A stretch of DNA of 64,000 nucleotides from JAHEJJ01 sp965212205 (GCA_965212205.1 CBDBUX010000011.1:1-64000); one strand, 5' to 3'. Counted from the first letter of the stretch, positions 10,181 to 18,891 are shown. Numbers and translations are program-made. The notes: a model not told the origin generated them from the letters alone.

Positions 10181-11332
10181 TTAGATGGATGTTTTGCTTT
10201 GGAATTCGGAGGGGACCGGATTAACGGGCATCCCAGATTGTACTTTTTGCAGTGCGTCTATGACAACTTTCTCCCCGGCCATAATGCCTTCGGAAATCAA
10301 TACCATATCGCCCATGCGCTGACCAATGCTAACCGGTCTGATCTCAATGGTATTTTCTGCACTTATAACCATGGCAGAATACTGACCTTGTAATTCCGCC
10401 AGGCAACGCTGTGGAATCACAACGGCATTTTCAGCTATAGTTGTGCGGATTCTCACTTTGGCGTAAAGCCCCGGTCTTAATAACTTCGAGGGATTAGGAA
10501 AACTAGCCTGAATGAGCAGGGAGCCTGTATTGGCATTGATCTGACTATTCACAAAATCGATATTTCCTTTATGTTCAAATAAAGAACCATCGGCGAGTAT
10601 AAGTTCTACCTGAGGCTCCACTCTTCCTTCATTGACTTCCTTTGTTATTTCTTCATCCGCACGCTGACCCTGATAAGCTCTGGCGACTTCCAGATACTTG
10701 TTTTCTGAAATAGAAAACTGTACGCGCACAGTATCAATCCGCGATAAGGTATTAAGGATAACAGGGTTGGGCTCCCTTCCAACATATTCACCTTCTCTTG
10801 CTTCGGTAGCGCCTATCATACCGGTAATGGGTGCCTTTATTGTAGTATAGCCAAGCTTTATCCTGGCTTGTCTGAGATTGGCTTCTGCCGCCTGTACGCC
10901 CGCCACCGAGGCATCAAAACTTGCCTGGGCCGCATCCAGATCACTTTTACTTACCGCATTCATCTCAGCAAGCGGAATATAACGCTCAAGTTCGTTTTTC
11001 GCATTTACCATCATAGTCTGTGCTTCGGCCAGTGAACTTTCCTGGGCAGCCACTTCGGCCAAAAAAGGATCGGGATCTATGCTGTATAATATATCTCCTC
11101 TGTTCACTTTTGATCCTTCTTCAAATGAGATCTTCTCCACATAACCATCTACCCGGGCCCTTATAGGAATATCTTTTAAACCAAATACCTGGCCTACCAT
11201 TTCATCGTAAATGGGTACGTCTTGCTGTAAGGCCTCGAATACCGGAATATCCAATGGAGCCATTTGGGCAGCATCCTTGTGCTTACATCCAATGATTATT
11301 AAAATGGTAGTTATGGCGAAATATTTTTTCAT
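10181..11332 (-). CDS. RND efflux periplasmic adaptor lipoprotein (AcrA-like)
   Basis: This 383-residue adaptor joins the permease and channel encoded downstream. I chose the ATG at 11332 because it gives a proper lipoprotein signal, MKKYFAITTILIIIGCKH, with Cys 16. A longer reading from 11413 would bury this signal. The domain order is as expected: a lipoyl half (IPIRARVDGYVEKISFEEG), an alpha-hairpin rich in Ala/Glu, the second lipoyl half (ITGMIGATEAREGEYVG), a beta-barrel, and a membrane-proximal domain ending near PVPSEFQSKTSI. It is the first gene of the operon. No adjacent regulator is visible. Confidence 0.93.
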   Translation of the reverse strand: MKKYFAITTILIIIGCKHKDAAQMAPLDIPVFEALQQDVPIYDEMVGQVFGLKDIPIRARVDGYVEKISFEEGSKVNRGDILYSIDPDPFLAEVAAQESSLAEAQTMMVNAKNELERYIPLAEMNAVSKSDLDAAQASFDASVAGVQAAEANLRQARIKLGYTTIKAPITGMIGATEAREGEYVGREPNPVILNTLSRIDTVRVQFSISENKYLEVARAYQGQRADEEITKEVNEGRVEPQVELILADGSLFEHKGNIDFVNSQINANTGSLLIQASFPNPSKLLRPGLYAKVRIRTTIAENAVVIPQRCLAELQGQYSAMVISAENTIEIRPVSIGQRMGDMVLISEGIMAGEKVVIDALQKVQSGMPVNPVPSEFQSKTSI

Positions 11333-11460
11333 TTCTGATGAATTATGACAACTGCGGTTATTTAAAAGAGGGAGTAGCCAAGATAACTTAACAAATTCAA
11401 TTACCCAAGACAATTAGGTCTATTACTTCCTCTTTGTCCTTAAATGATAATTTAGCATTT

Positions 11461-12564
11461 TTACATTACAATATCGTTGACCCATTTATAAGCTTCAGGT
11501 ATGTCTTCATCGTCGATCAATTGTCTGATATCGATTTCAATACCCCGACTCAAATCAGTTATCGGCACATCATTAGGGCCGCCCTCAAATGGGTTTTCTG
11601 TATTCTCACCGATGGCCTCCATTGTGTGAAATACCCAGGCGATCAATGCACTGAAGGGAATAGAGAACCATACAAAGTGCCTTCCTATAAAGAGCTGTAG
11701 ATTTTGTGTGAAATCAAAATAGGCCGGATTCTCGTTCATATAGGCCACAATTTTATAGCCGATGCCTTCAAACCCTTCCATGATACCAAAAGGGAGCAAC
11801 AAAATAAAGATCCATACGAAGATGTAGTTTAAGGTGGCAAATTGGCGGGGATATGGGAAGTTTTTTATCCTTTCGCTCTTCCCCTGCAAGCTGTAGAATT
11901 CCACTAGCATATTAGCCATTTCCATATGCCTGAAATCTTCTATAAATCCGCCATCTAATAATTCACGTAACCGACCAGACTGCTTGCCTAATATTTGAGA
12001 TGCCCAGTTGCCCTTGGCAAAAATCTCCTTGCGTTCATCTTCAGATAGATATGGAGCGATGGCCTCCTCTATTGGTACACTGTCTTCGTAGACTGTATAC
12101 TGAGATTCCCTGAATTCACGGTTCGATTGTCCAGTTTTCAAATGCATTTCCCAGGGCTTGTCCTGCCGCATTTGATAGCGTAGGGCAGTGAGCCAGGCCA
12201 CATGGCGGTGGACTAATTCGCGATGTATTAGTTTTAATTCATCGGCCGACATTGGATTTTTAGCATGCTTATTCGTAATAAAGTCCTTAACCATTATAGT
12301 CCAGGAACGCGAAGCATTTACAATCCCACCCCAGATCTTCCGCGCTTCCCATAAGCGATCATAGGAGGCATTGTTTTTAAAACTGATTACAAAGGCGACG
12401 GCTATACCTAACACACCCATCGGCAACCATGGCATGTGCAACCATTTCATTCTTAGTACGTCGAACATTACAACGGGAATAGTTGCAACTATTAAAAAAA
12501 TAAAAATATGTCTGCGTGTCCATCTGAGGACACCACGAATAGGAAAGATTCGGCGGATATACAT
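11461..12564 (-). CDS. Bestrophin-family ion channel
   Basis: This 367-residue membrane protein is of the bestrophin (UPF0187/YneE) family, pentameric anion or cation channels. The N-terminal part has two hydrophobic segments followed by the family signature around VAFVISFKNNASYDRLWEARK. A second pair of membrane segments lies near residues 235-265 and 285-315 (FVWIFILLLPFGIM). The C-terminus is acidic (ENPFEGGPNDVPI). It stands alone, 91 bases downstream of the cyclase gene on the same strand, so the two may be co-transcribed. The physiological ion is unknown. Confidence 0.9.
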   Translation of the reverse strand: MYIRRIFPIRGVLRWTRRHIFIFLIVATIPVVMFDVLRMKWLHMPWLPMGVLGIAVAFVISFKNNASYDRLWEARKIWGGIVNASRSWTIMVKDFITNKHAKNPMSADELKLIHRELVHRHVAWLTALRYQMRQDKPWEMHLKTGQSNREFRESQYTVYEDSVPIEEAIAPYLSEDERKEIFAKGNWASQILGKQSGRLRELLDGGFIEDFRHMEMANMLVEFYSLQGKSERIKNFPYPRQFATLNYIFVWIFILLLPFGIMEGFEGIGYKIVAYMNENPAYFDFTQNLQLFIGRHFVWFSIPFSALIAWVFHTMEAIGENTENPFEGGPNDVPITDLSRGIEIDIRQLIDDEDIPEAYKWVNDIVM

Positions 12565-12655
12565 AGGTTGGTTTTTAGACTTAGGAAAGATACCAAAAAT
12601 TACAATTGAGATTCAAGGTATACAGTTTGAAGTAGGAGGTGTTGGATTTCCTGTT

Positions 12656-13753
12656 CTAGGTCTTATTAACGGTCCATAAGGTAATTGGAACCCGACGACC
12701 TTTTAAGGGAATCTCGCCAATAGATGTTGCTCTGTAGAGCTCACTCCACTCAATATTTTGTTTCAGATCTTCGGAAATAAGGAGGTCTACATTATGAGTA
12801 TTGCATAAATCCTGAATACGAGAAGTGGCGTTGAGCACATCGCCGGTAAACAGAATCTCCTTCTTTAACACTCCTATTTCACCTACCGTGACCTTACCAC
12901 AGTGTATGGCTGCTTTGAAAGTGGGTTCAACCTTAAAATGCTCCTTATACCAGGGAGCCCTTTTGATTAAGTCTTCTTTCATTTTAAAAAAACAGCTAAG
13001 ACAATTTGAATTGTGAATGCCTTGCTTTAGGGGCCAGGTGACCACCATTTCGTCTCCCACATATTGGTATACATTTCCTCCATGCTCGATTACCGCAACA
13101 GAAAGGTCGGCATAGTATTCTTTGAGGAGTTGAAAATATTGGATATGGCCCATTTGTTCAGCAATAGTTGTTGAGGAACGCATATCCAGAAACATAAAAA
13201 CATAAGTGGTCTCTATAGGATTCTGGTATTTTCCCGTAAAGAAATTTCTCAACACCCCATTTCCCAAATGGTTTCGTATTTCGGCATATAGTAAGGAGAC
13301 CACTAATGATACAGACATCTGGAAGAGGGCGCTAAAATGCGTAACACTACCAAGGAAGAGGAAGTATTTAGCCCATACTTCCCGGCTGAAAAGCCCTTTT
13401 TCCATTTCCATACTTGCCGCCACTGGAAACGTAATCAGGATCATAATCGAAAACAGCATAGCGTAGATAAGTATCTTGTAAAGAACCTTTCTGATAAAAG
13501 CTTGTCTTAAAAACTTTTTTTCGAGATAAATTACTTCGATCAGTCCTACTATCAGACCAAAGATAAAAACGGCTATACTCGCAAAAATGACAATAGGTGG
13601 ATTCAGATCAATATCGGTAGTAGGACTTGATACCCTTGCTTCAATAACCGCATTCTCCGTGATTAAGAAGATCCAGCCGATCAGTAGCCAGATAACCCCA
13701 AAGGGCAAAACCCTGCCAATAATCCACCTTGTTTTCGGATTGCCTAATTCCAT
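12656..13753 (-). CDS. Membrane-anchored class III nucleotide cyclase
   Basis: This 365-residue protein has four hydrophobic segments in residues 10-155 and a cytoplasmic class III adenylate/guanylate cyclase domain from about residue 180. The metal-binding Asp residues are visible at 190 (MFLDMRSST) and 234 (YVGDEMVV). The transition-state pair Asn 308 and Arg 312 is in GDVLNATSRIQ. The position usually held by an adenine-selecting Lys just before the second metal Asp is Gln 230 (VYQYVGDE), so base preference is unclear. The fold suggests it makes a cyclic nucleotide. The overall layout of N-terminal membrane region plus C-terminal cyclase is common in Bacteroidota. No downstream cyclic-nucleotide effector lies nearby, apart from the bestrophin-like channel gene. 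Confidence 0.85.
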   Translation of the reverse strand: MELGNPKTRWIIGRVLPFGVIWLLIGWIFLITENAVIEARVSSPTTDIDLNPPIVIFASIAVFIFGLIVGLIEVIYLEKKFLRQAFIRKVLYKILIYAMLFSIMILITFPVAASMEMEKGLFSREVWAKYFLFLGSVTHFSALFQMSVSLVVSLLYAEIRNHLGNGVLRNFFTGKYQNPIETTYVFMFLDMRSSTTIAEQMGHIQYFQLLKEYYADLSVAVIEHGGNVYQYVGDEMVVTWPLKQGIHNSNCLSCFFKMKEDLIKRAPWYKEHFKVEPTFKAAIHCGKVTVGEIGVLKKEILFTGDVLNATSRIQDLCNTHNVDLLISEDLKQNIEWSELYRATSIGEIPLKGRRVPITLWTVNKT

Positions 13754-13824
13754 CGGATATTTAAAGGATTTTTTGCCGTAAAATCAATTTCGGGTAGTGG
13801 GAGTTTGGGCCACGCCTATAGGTG

Positions 13825-14988
13825 CTATTGATAGATTCTCACATAGTCGATCTCCATTATGTCTTCGGAGAAGTTTGAGGGTATTTCCCCTCCTAAATTC
13901 CCGCCCATTGCGATGTTAAGCAATAGGTAATGGAGGTTGTCATATGGTTTATCAGCCGTATTCGATAATTCATAAACCAATTCACCATCAATGGTAATTC
14001 TCATTTTGTCGGCATCCCATTCGAGCGCATATACGTGAAATTCAGAGGATGCATTACTAACGGAAACTTCTCCACCGGTGCTGTTGTATTGTCCTGTATT
14101 GGTATCCCCCCAATGGAAATAAGCTATGGAAATAGTTTTATCCCAACCTCTTTGCTCCATGATGTCTATTTCCCCGCAGGCAGGCCAGCCAACGCTGCCA
14201 TATTGGTCACCAAAATAATTACCAACTTCATTGATATTAGCCCCTAATGTCCAAATGGCAGGCCAGGTTCCTCCATCGCCAGGAAGCTTAGCACGAACCT
14301 CTATGCGGCCATATTTAAAAGCAAATTTTGAATTTAATCTCGCTGAAGTATAGGATTTGGTAGAACCGTTTGAAGTATACTCTTCTTTGATTGCCTTAAT
14401 TTTCAGGGTGCCATCGCTAACGTATGAATTTTCAACCCTGTCCGTATAGTGCTGTAATTCACCATTGGCCCAGTTCTCCCCAATGATTGGGATGGTTTGA
14501 TGGTGCCATTTTGCCGTGTCTGGTCTTCCGTCATATTCAAATTCATCAGAAAAGACTATACTGCTATATTCTGGTTCTGGCTCTGGTTCCGGCTCTGGTT
14601 CCTCTTCAGCAATAGGATCCTCGCCCGGTTCTGCTTTATAAACCGTAATACCCATGTTTTTGTTTACAGAATCACCAGAATTGGAATATGCAATTGTTTC
14701 TATAGTATAGTCAAAAGTTCCAATTCGGGAATAGCTGTATTGAGCAGAACCCGAGGCACTTTCTACTAATTCGCCATTTTCGAACCTGAACGTATAACGA
14801 ACGGCATTTTTTGCAAATGCCGTCACAGTAACAAGTCCGGATCCATCGCCATTAGGGCTTTCTACTGAGGCACCAACAATATTAACATTTACGGAAAGAC
14901 CAGAAGGAGGGGTTTCCGTTTGGGAATCCCCTGAACTACAGGAAAAGATAACAAATAAAGATACTGTTAAAAATTGCAGAAAATTCAT
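13825..14988 (-). CDS. Glycoside hydrolase family 16 beta-glucanase lipoprotein (laminarinase-like)
   Basis: This secreted or surface-anchored enzyme of 387 residues is predicted to cut beta-1,3 (or mixed 1,3/1,4) glucans such as laminarin. I chose the ATG at 14988 because it gives a lipoprotein signal ending FVIFSC with Cys 17. Residues 25-118 form an immunoglobulin/PKD-like beta domain. A Glu-Pro repeat linker (EPEPEPEPEP) at about 128-140 joins it to the GH16 domain. The catalytic motif GEIDIMEQ places the nucleophile at Glu 273 and the acid/base at Glu 278. Trp-rich glucan-contact segments (TWPAIWTLG) are present. No SusC/SusD pair is nearby, so this is a lone enzyme and not part of a full utilisation locus. 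Confidence 0.93.
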   Translation of the reverse strand: MNFLQFLTVSLFVIFSCSSGDSQTETPPSGLSVNVNIVGASVESPNGDGSGLVTVTAFAKNAVRYTFRFENGELVESASGSAQYSYSRIGTFDYTIETIAYSNSGDSVNKNMGITVYKAEPGEDPIAEEEPEPEPEPEPEYSSIVFSDEFEYDGRPDTAKWHHQTIPIIGENWANGELQHYTDRVENSYVSDGTLKIKAIKEEYTSNGSTKSYTSARLNSKFAFKYGRIEVRAKLPGDGGTWPAIWTLGANINEVGNYFGDQYGSVGWPACGEIDIMEQRGWDKTISIAYFHWGDTNTGQYNSTGGEVSVSNASSEFHVYALEWDADKMRITIDGELVYELSNTADKPYDNLHYLLLNIAMGGNLGGEIPSNFSEDIMEIDYVRIYQ

Positions 14989-15316
14989 CTTATTTATTGA
15001 TAAGTCTATATGATCGTAATTTTTTTTCATAGCAAATTTTCTTTGATCAATACAGGTGTTGAAATAATTCTACAGCCCTATCTGAATTTCTTTTGGCCAA
15101 CAGTTTCGTTCATGGCTTCCCGTGGCTCCAAATAGAAATTTTCGAAATATACGAAGATAAAGTACTAAACTCAGCCGGCCTTATGATTGTCAAAATTGTT
15201 CTATTTTTTAACAGGATGGTGAAACTTGCGATAAGATGCGCATTATCAGGGCTAAAAAGACAAGGCGCTGGAATATAGGACACTGACAGACGAATTTGGT
15301 ATGCAGATTAGGTGGC
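14989..15316. other. Intergenic region without recognisable gene
   Basis: About 330 bases lie between the GH16 start and the end of the CPBP protease gene, both on the minus strand. The only open frames are short and without family features. The GH16 promoter should lie at the left end, but I see no clear -7 box. Confidence 0.5.
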
Positions 15317-15988
15317 CTATTGGATCATGTCGATCAGATATCGGTCCTTATTCAAATATATAAGAGTAATACCGATCATATCATAAATACCATGGGTGAG
15401 CATGGCCAGAACCAGGTTTTTACGATTTTTGTAGAAGATTATTGAGAATATAAAGCCGATTAGACCGGTGGTGATCATCCCGGATAACCCCTGATACAAA
15501 TGAGCCATGCCGAATAGTGCTGAGATCAATAAGGCAGATATCAGCCAGGCGCGATCTGTATTGCCCATAACGCCCGCCAGACGTTTCATAAAAAAACCTC
15601 TATATAAAAACTCTTCACCAAAAGCAGCCACTACCCACATAAATACTATAAAAATAATATAGCTGACCAGGTTACCTCGTATGCCATCCAGGGCACTTAA
15701 GTCTATCGCACCAAAATATTGCTCAATTAAAGGCTGAACCAGAAAATCGATAAGCAAAAAAATCCCTACGGAAAGAATTATGGCACGGAAAACTGTTTTT
15801 GCCCAATTCAATTTTTCAATACCGAATTCAGACCATTTAAATTTACCGGCCCAAAAAGCGATAAATGCTGCCAAGGTCCCAAAAATATATCCCAGCCCTC
15901 CTGTAAAGTATGTCAGCAGGGAACTGATTAGAATGATAAGAATTACAACAATTGGGTTAATAAAAAAAGTGTGGATTTTGGTTCGCAT
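15317..15988 (-). CDS. CPBP-family intramembrane glutamic protease
   Basis: This is a membrane protein of 223 residues with about six to eight hydrophobic segments. It belongs to the CPBP (Abi/Rce1-like) intramembrane metalloprotease family. The signature motifs are all visible: Glu-Glu-x-x-x-Arg at 125-130 (EEFLYRG), the second-motif His 163 (FGMAHLYQ) and the third-motif His 199 (LTHGIYD). The ATG at 15988 (MRTKIHTFF) is preferred over one at 16024 because it places the first membrane helix immediately. Members process or protect peptides such as bacteriocins, and many have unknown substrates. No bacteriocin gene is nearby. Confidence 0.88.
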   Translation of the reverse strand: MRTKIHTFFINPIVVILIILISSLLTYFTGGLGYIFGTLAAFIAFWAGKFKWSEFGIEKLNWAKTVFRAIILSVGIFLLIDFLVQPLIEQYFGAIDLSALDGIRGNLVSYIIFIVFMWVVAAFGEEFLYRGFFMKRLAGVMGNTDRAWLISALLISALFGMAHLYQGLSGMITTGLIGFIFSIIFYKNRKNLVLAMLTHGIYDMIGITLIYLNKDRYLIDMIQ

Positions 15989-16141
15989 TGTAATTGATTT
16001 GCTTATATGTATCAGCGCTGACAAAATTGTTACGTCTTGTAGAGGAGAAGATCGGGAACCACATTAGTGACCTGCCTTTTTTATAAAACTTATCTCTCTC
16101 TTCTTTCGATTACCTATCTTTTACCGGAAAACAGCAAGTGT

Positions 16142-17275
16142 ATGAGTTTTGTAGAAAACCCAGTCTATGTGCTGAGTGTATTGTGTATTCTGGTCGTAAT
16201 TTCTGTCAACGTTGCAAAAACCAGGATTGGCAAGAAGTTGGGTGCTGCTCTTTTGGTGATTCTTTTTACTGCGGTAATAGCCAATACTGGCGTTATCCCA
16301 TCAGCTTCTAATTCCATACCACTATATGAAGGAATTTTTACCTATGTAGCTCCGTTATCCATTTTCTATCTCCTTTTGGGGGTAAACCTCAATTCAATTA
16401 AAAAAGCCGGGGCTCCGATGATCGTAACTTTTCTGATCGGATCGCTTGCCACCACTCTGGGTGTAATAGGCGCCTGGGTTTTATTAACCCCCAAGAATGT
16501 ACTGGGAGAACATGGCAAGGTCATTGCCGGGATGCTTACGGGGACTTATACGGGGGGAAGTGTAAATTTTAATGCAATTGCACTCGCTTATGATTTTCAG
16601 GAACAAGGCATACTTTATGCAGGAACTATTGCGGTGGATAATGTTGTGACCACCTTGTGGATCATTGTTACTCTCTCAATTCCGGTGATTTTAAGAAGCT
16701 TTTGGAGCGATAAAAAAGTAAAAACTGCTTCGGTGGAAATGGAAGGAGAGGACCGCGAGTTAATGGACTTCAAGTCTTTTAAGTGGTTCGCTTTTTTAGG
16801 GATTTTTTCCTATTACATTTCAGAACTAATCTCGGACATTATACCACAGATACCCTCAATTCTTACTCTTTCTACACTGGGAATTCTTTTGGCCCAATTC
16901 CGATTTGTTCGCCAATTGCGAGGAGGTCATTTTCTTGGCCTGTACATGGTCTATCTCTTTCTGTCCGTTATTGGAGCCTACTGTGAGATTAGTTCGGTGA
17001 TCGAGCTAAAGGAAATTGGAATAACACTGCTGTGGTTTGCGATGCTGGCAGTTGTTATTCACGGGATACTGTTGATAGTAATTGGCGGTCTGTTCTACAG
17101 GGACTGGGAATTACTGGCTATTGTGAGTCAGGCTAATATAGGCGGAGGTACCACTGCTATTGCACTTGCAGAAACTTTCCATAGAAAAGAATTGATTCTG
17201 CCGGCCATACTAGTAGGGACGTTGGGCAATGCGTTGGGAACCTACCTTGGCTTTTTGGTGGTCGCTATTTTATAG
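16142..17275 (+). CDS. DUF819 family membrane protein (YjcL-like)
   Basis: This 377-residue integral membrane protein has about ten hydrophobic segments. It belongs to the DUF819 (YjcL) family, structurally related to sodium-coupled carriers but without a proven substrate. The family motif GTYTGGSVNFNAIA lies at about residue 140. A second, related Gly-rich segment, ANIGGGTTAIALAE, lies near the C-terminus, so the two halves resemble an inverted repeat. The ATG at 16142 (MSFVENPVYVL) is preferred over an upstream ATG at 16067, which would add a non-hydrophobic, Cys-containing leader. It is divergent from the CPBP gene. Confidence 0.85.
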   Translation: MSFVENPVYVLSVLCILVVISVNVAKTRIGKKLGAALLVILFTAVIANTGVIPSASNSIPLYEGIFTYVAPLSIFYLLLGVNLNSIKKAGAPMIVTFLIGSLATTLGVIGAWVLLTPKNVLGEHGKVIAGMLTGTYTGGSVNFNAIALAYDFQEQGILYAGTIAVDNVVTTLWIIVTLSIPVILRSFWSDKKVKTASVEMEGEDRELMDFKSFKWFAFLGIFSYYISELISDIIPQIPSILTLSTLGILLAQFRFVRQLRGGHFLGLYMVYLFLSVIGAYCEISSVIELKEIGITLLWFAMLAVVIHGILLIVIGGLFYRDWELLAIVSQANIGGGTTAIALAETFHRKELILPAILVGTLGNALGTYLGFLVVAIL

Positions 17276-17592
17276 CATCCCAATTGCGCAAAAATGTAGT
17301 TTCGAAATCAATAACATAACACTCTTCCTCATCATTTGTATTTAGGGTTATATATTTGACTTAGAATAATTTATTGCTTTCCAGGTATTAGCTTAATTAG
17401 GCAGCAGTTCATTCGAAAAGAAAATCCGGGCATTCGGAAAGATATAGAATGGAGTCGTCCGAAATACGGAAAAGTGTAACCAGAAATGTACTATATTTCT
17501 AATAAGGTGAAATCCAATAGAGCTACTGTTCTATACGATAATCATAATCGTATTTGCACCTATCCTCAATTAATTAACTTTTTAATCAATCT
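17276..17592. other. Intergenic region, upstream of the cupin lipoprotein
   Basis: These roughly 317 bases are AT-rich. No gene, RNA structure or repeat is recognised. The promoter of the cupin lipoprotein gene presumably lies here, but no convincing TAnnTTTG box is seen. Confidence 0.45.
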
Positions 17593-18054
17593 ATGATGAA
17601 AACAATAAATATTTTTATTCCTGTACTTACTTGCCTAATGCTATTAATTGCTGGGTGCAAAGAAGCGGCTGAATCAAAAAAAGAAATGACGGAGCCTAAA
17701 ACTGAAGAGATGGAATCTGAAAAAGCAGCTGTACATATTATTGATCCAGCTACCGATCCATTGGTCGTAGGTAAGGAGTTTGCAAAGGTATATTCGGATA
17801 CGCTTAATGTTCAGATGTATGAGATGATCATGAAACCAGGCGATTCGATCGGGTTACATGTGCATCCAGACCATTCGGTTTACGTTCTTGAGGGTGGGAA
17901 GATGATGTTGTATATCGATGGAACGGATATGGTGGAAATGGTTCTCGAGACCGGAGTAGGATTTGTCAGCGGTCCGCTAACTGATGCTGCTATAAATATT
18001 GGAGACACGGACATTAGACTTCTTATTCACGAGATTTACAGACCGAGGGAATAA
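17593..18054 (+). CDS. Cupin-domain lipoprotein
   Basis: This exported protein of 153 residues has a lipoprotein signal ending LLIAGC (Cys 22), a charged linker (about residues 25-45, Lys/Glu-rich) and a single cupin barrel. The metal-binding cupin motif is visible as GLHVHPDHSVYVLEGG, with His residues and a following Glu. Such cupins may be enzymes or simply bind ligands; the substrate is unknown. Met 2 (17596) is an equally good start. It is followed by a rho-independent terminator and has no obvious operon partner. Confidence 0.8.
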   Translation: MMKTINIFIPVLTCLMLLIAGCKEAAESKKEMTEPKTEEMESEKAAVHIIDPATDPLVVGKEFAKVYSDTLNVQMYEMIMKPGDSIGLHVHPDHSVYVLEGGKMMLYIDGTDMVEMVLETGVGFVSGPLTDAAINIGDTDIRLLIHEIYRPRE

Positions 18055-18137
18055 TCCTTAGTTAATAATCAACAATTCGTCAGACTGGATTGCTTCCTCG
18101 CTTACACTCGGAAGCGGCCGTGGGAGTAGCTTCCAAG

Positions 18138-18175
18138 AAAGCCGGCAGATGCCATACATCTGCTATGCTTTTTTA
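18138..18175 (+). terminator. Rho-independent terminator after the cupin gene
   Basis: The stem gcagatg/catctgc with loop ccata is extended by flanking gaaagc/gcttttt pairs and followed by a T run. It lies about 90 bases after the cupin stop. Confidence 0.6.
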
Positions 18176-18218
18176 TCCGTTCCAAAGCTCAAGCAAGCTT
18201 GACTTTTTCACAAATAAA

Positions 18219-18245
18219 AAAGCCGATCGCTTTGCGACCGGCTTT
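18219..18245 (-). terminator. Rho-independent terminator behind the tRNA-fMet 3' fragment
   Basis: On the minus strand, AAAGCCGGTCGC and GCGATCGGCTTT form a GC-rich hairpin, followed by TTTTTTATTTG. It starts about six bases after the acceptor end of the detached tRNA fragment, as a tRNA terminator would. Confidence 0.7.
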
Positions 18246-18250
18246 CTTTG

Positions 18251-18302
18251 TAGCGGGGACTGGACTCGAACCAGCGTCCGCCTTAGGCGGATATGAGCCC
18301 AT
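18251..18302 (-). pseudogene. Detached 3' fragment of tRNA-fMet carrying a palindrome
   Basis: Read on the minus strand, the fragment begins GGGCTCAT, the anticodon stem and loop with the CAT anticodon. It continues into a 15-base palindrome TCCGCCTAAGGCGGA (18277-18291), then the T arm (GCTGGTTCGAG) and a complete 3' acceptor strand CCCCGCTA. The 5' acceptor, D arm and start of the anticodon stem are missing. The palindrome replaces the 3' side of the anticodon stem and the variable loop, exactly as in the two tandem copies at 18716 and 18817. The fragment begins two bases after the stop codon of the GIY-YIG gene and ends at its own terminator. It cannot form a working tRNA. Confidence 0.85.
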
Positions 18303-18303
18303 C

Positions 18304-18564
18304 TTACAAATAATTTGGTAGGATTTTATTTCGAATCCAATCTCTTCCCTTTCCAGATTTCAGTTTCTTTTCTCTTTTTAGTGCTGCAGAACGAGTTCGA
18401 AAAACCTCCACGTGGATAACGATCCATGGCCTATATGATCTGGTCCAACCTTTTGTGCTCTTATAATTATGACTGCTAAACCTGTCGATAAGATCAGAGG
18501 TAGCTCCACAATAGATCTTGTTGTATGCAGGGGAAAAAAGGACATAAACGAGATGTTCATTCAT
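18304..18564 (-). CDS. GIY-YIG family nuclease, small single-domain
   Basis: This 86-residue protein is almost entirely a GIY-YIG nuclease domain. The GIY strand reads VYVLF (Tyr 7) and the YIG strand reads IYCG (18-20). The catalytic Arg is Arg 28 (SDLIDRF), a His follows at 32, and the metal-binding Glu is Glu 65 (LKREKKLKSGKGR). It resembles the stand-alone YhbQ/UPF0213-like group common in flavobacteria, which includes DNA-repair-like and uncharacterised enzymes. It lies between the intact tRNA-fMet with its terminator and the detached tRNA-fMet 3' fragment, and its stop is two bases from that fragment. No own promoter is obvious, so it may depend on read-through from the tRNA unit. A role in the tRNA rearrangement is an inference only. 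Confidence 0.85.
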   Translation of the reverse strand: MNEHLVYVLFSPAYNKIYCGATSDLIDRFSSHNYKSTKGWTRSYRPWIVIHVEVFRTRSAALKREKKLKSGKGRDWIRNKILPNYL

Positions 18565-18570
18565 AGAAAC

Positions 18571-18602
18571 AAAAAAACCGATTACTGCTGTAATCGGTTT
18601 TC
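18571..18602 (-). terminator. Rho-independent terminator of tRNA-fMet
   Basis: Minus strand: AAAACCGATTAC and GTAATCGGTTTT pair around a four-base loop, followed by a T run. It starts four bases after the tRNA discriminator base. The stem is symmetrical, so it could also act on the plus strand. Confidence 0.8.
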
Positions 18603-18606
18603 AGTG

Positions 18607-18679
<73 letters not shown>

Positions 18680-18715
18680 ATATGTATTTTCAATATTTCA
18701 ATTTCTTTCTTTCAA

Positions 18716-18780
18716 ACTCGAACCAGCGTCCGCCTTAGGCGGATATGAGCCCGACGAGCTACCTACTGCTCTACCCCGCG
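18716..18780 (-). pseudogene. Broken tRNA-fMet copy (middle unit)
   Basis: Minus strand: the 5' acceptor, D arm and anticodon loop are unchanged. The 3' anticodon stem and variable loop are replaced by the palindrome TCCGCCTAAGGCGGA. The T arm stops after GGTTCGAG and runs into spacer, so the 3' acceptor strand is lost. It cannot fold as a tRNA. Confidence 0.88.
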
Positions 18781-18816
18781 ATATGTATTTTCAATATTTC
18801 AATTTCTTTCTTTCAA

Positions 18817-18881
18817 ACTCGAACCAGTGTCCGCCTTAGGCGGATATGAGCCCGACGAGCTACCTACTGCTCTACCCCGCG
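18817..18881 (-). pseudogene. Broken tRNA-fMet copy (promoter-proximal unit)
   Basis: The same damaged structure as the middle unit, with one base change next to the palindrome. Its 5' end lies directly behind the promoter, so this is the likely ancestral tRNA position. The intact gene is now the distal copy. Confidence 0.88.
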
Positions 18882-18891
18882 ATGTGGACGG

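Larger units (their letters stand above)
18680..18881. repeat. Two tandem 101-bp repeats of broken tRNA-fMet plus spacer
   Basis: Two units, 18680-18780 and 18781-18881, are nearly identical; I see one C/T difference, at the edge of the palindrome. Each holds a 36-base AT-rich spacer (containing tatgtattttc) and a damaged tRNA-fMet copy. The first spacer directly abuts the intact tRNA gene. Confidence 0.9.

Noticed and set aside
15093..15278. A 61-residue open frame in the GH16/CPBP gap
   Set aside because: No start context, no recognisable domain, and no signal or membrane pattern.
18090..18296. A 68-residue open frame over the terminators and tRNA fragment
   Set aside because: It runs through two terminators and a tRNA fragment, so the reading frame is accidental.
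18680..18881. Tandem repeats that could be a CRISPR array
   Set aside because: Only two 101-bp units, nearly identical throughout, so there are no unique spacers; each is a damaged tRNA copy plus one constant spacer, and no cas gene is near.
18716..18881. Two further functional tRNA-fMet genes
   Set aside because: The 3' acceptor strand and the 3' side of the anticodon stem are missing in both, so no cloverleaf can form.
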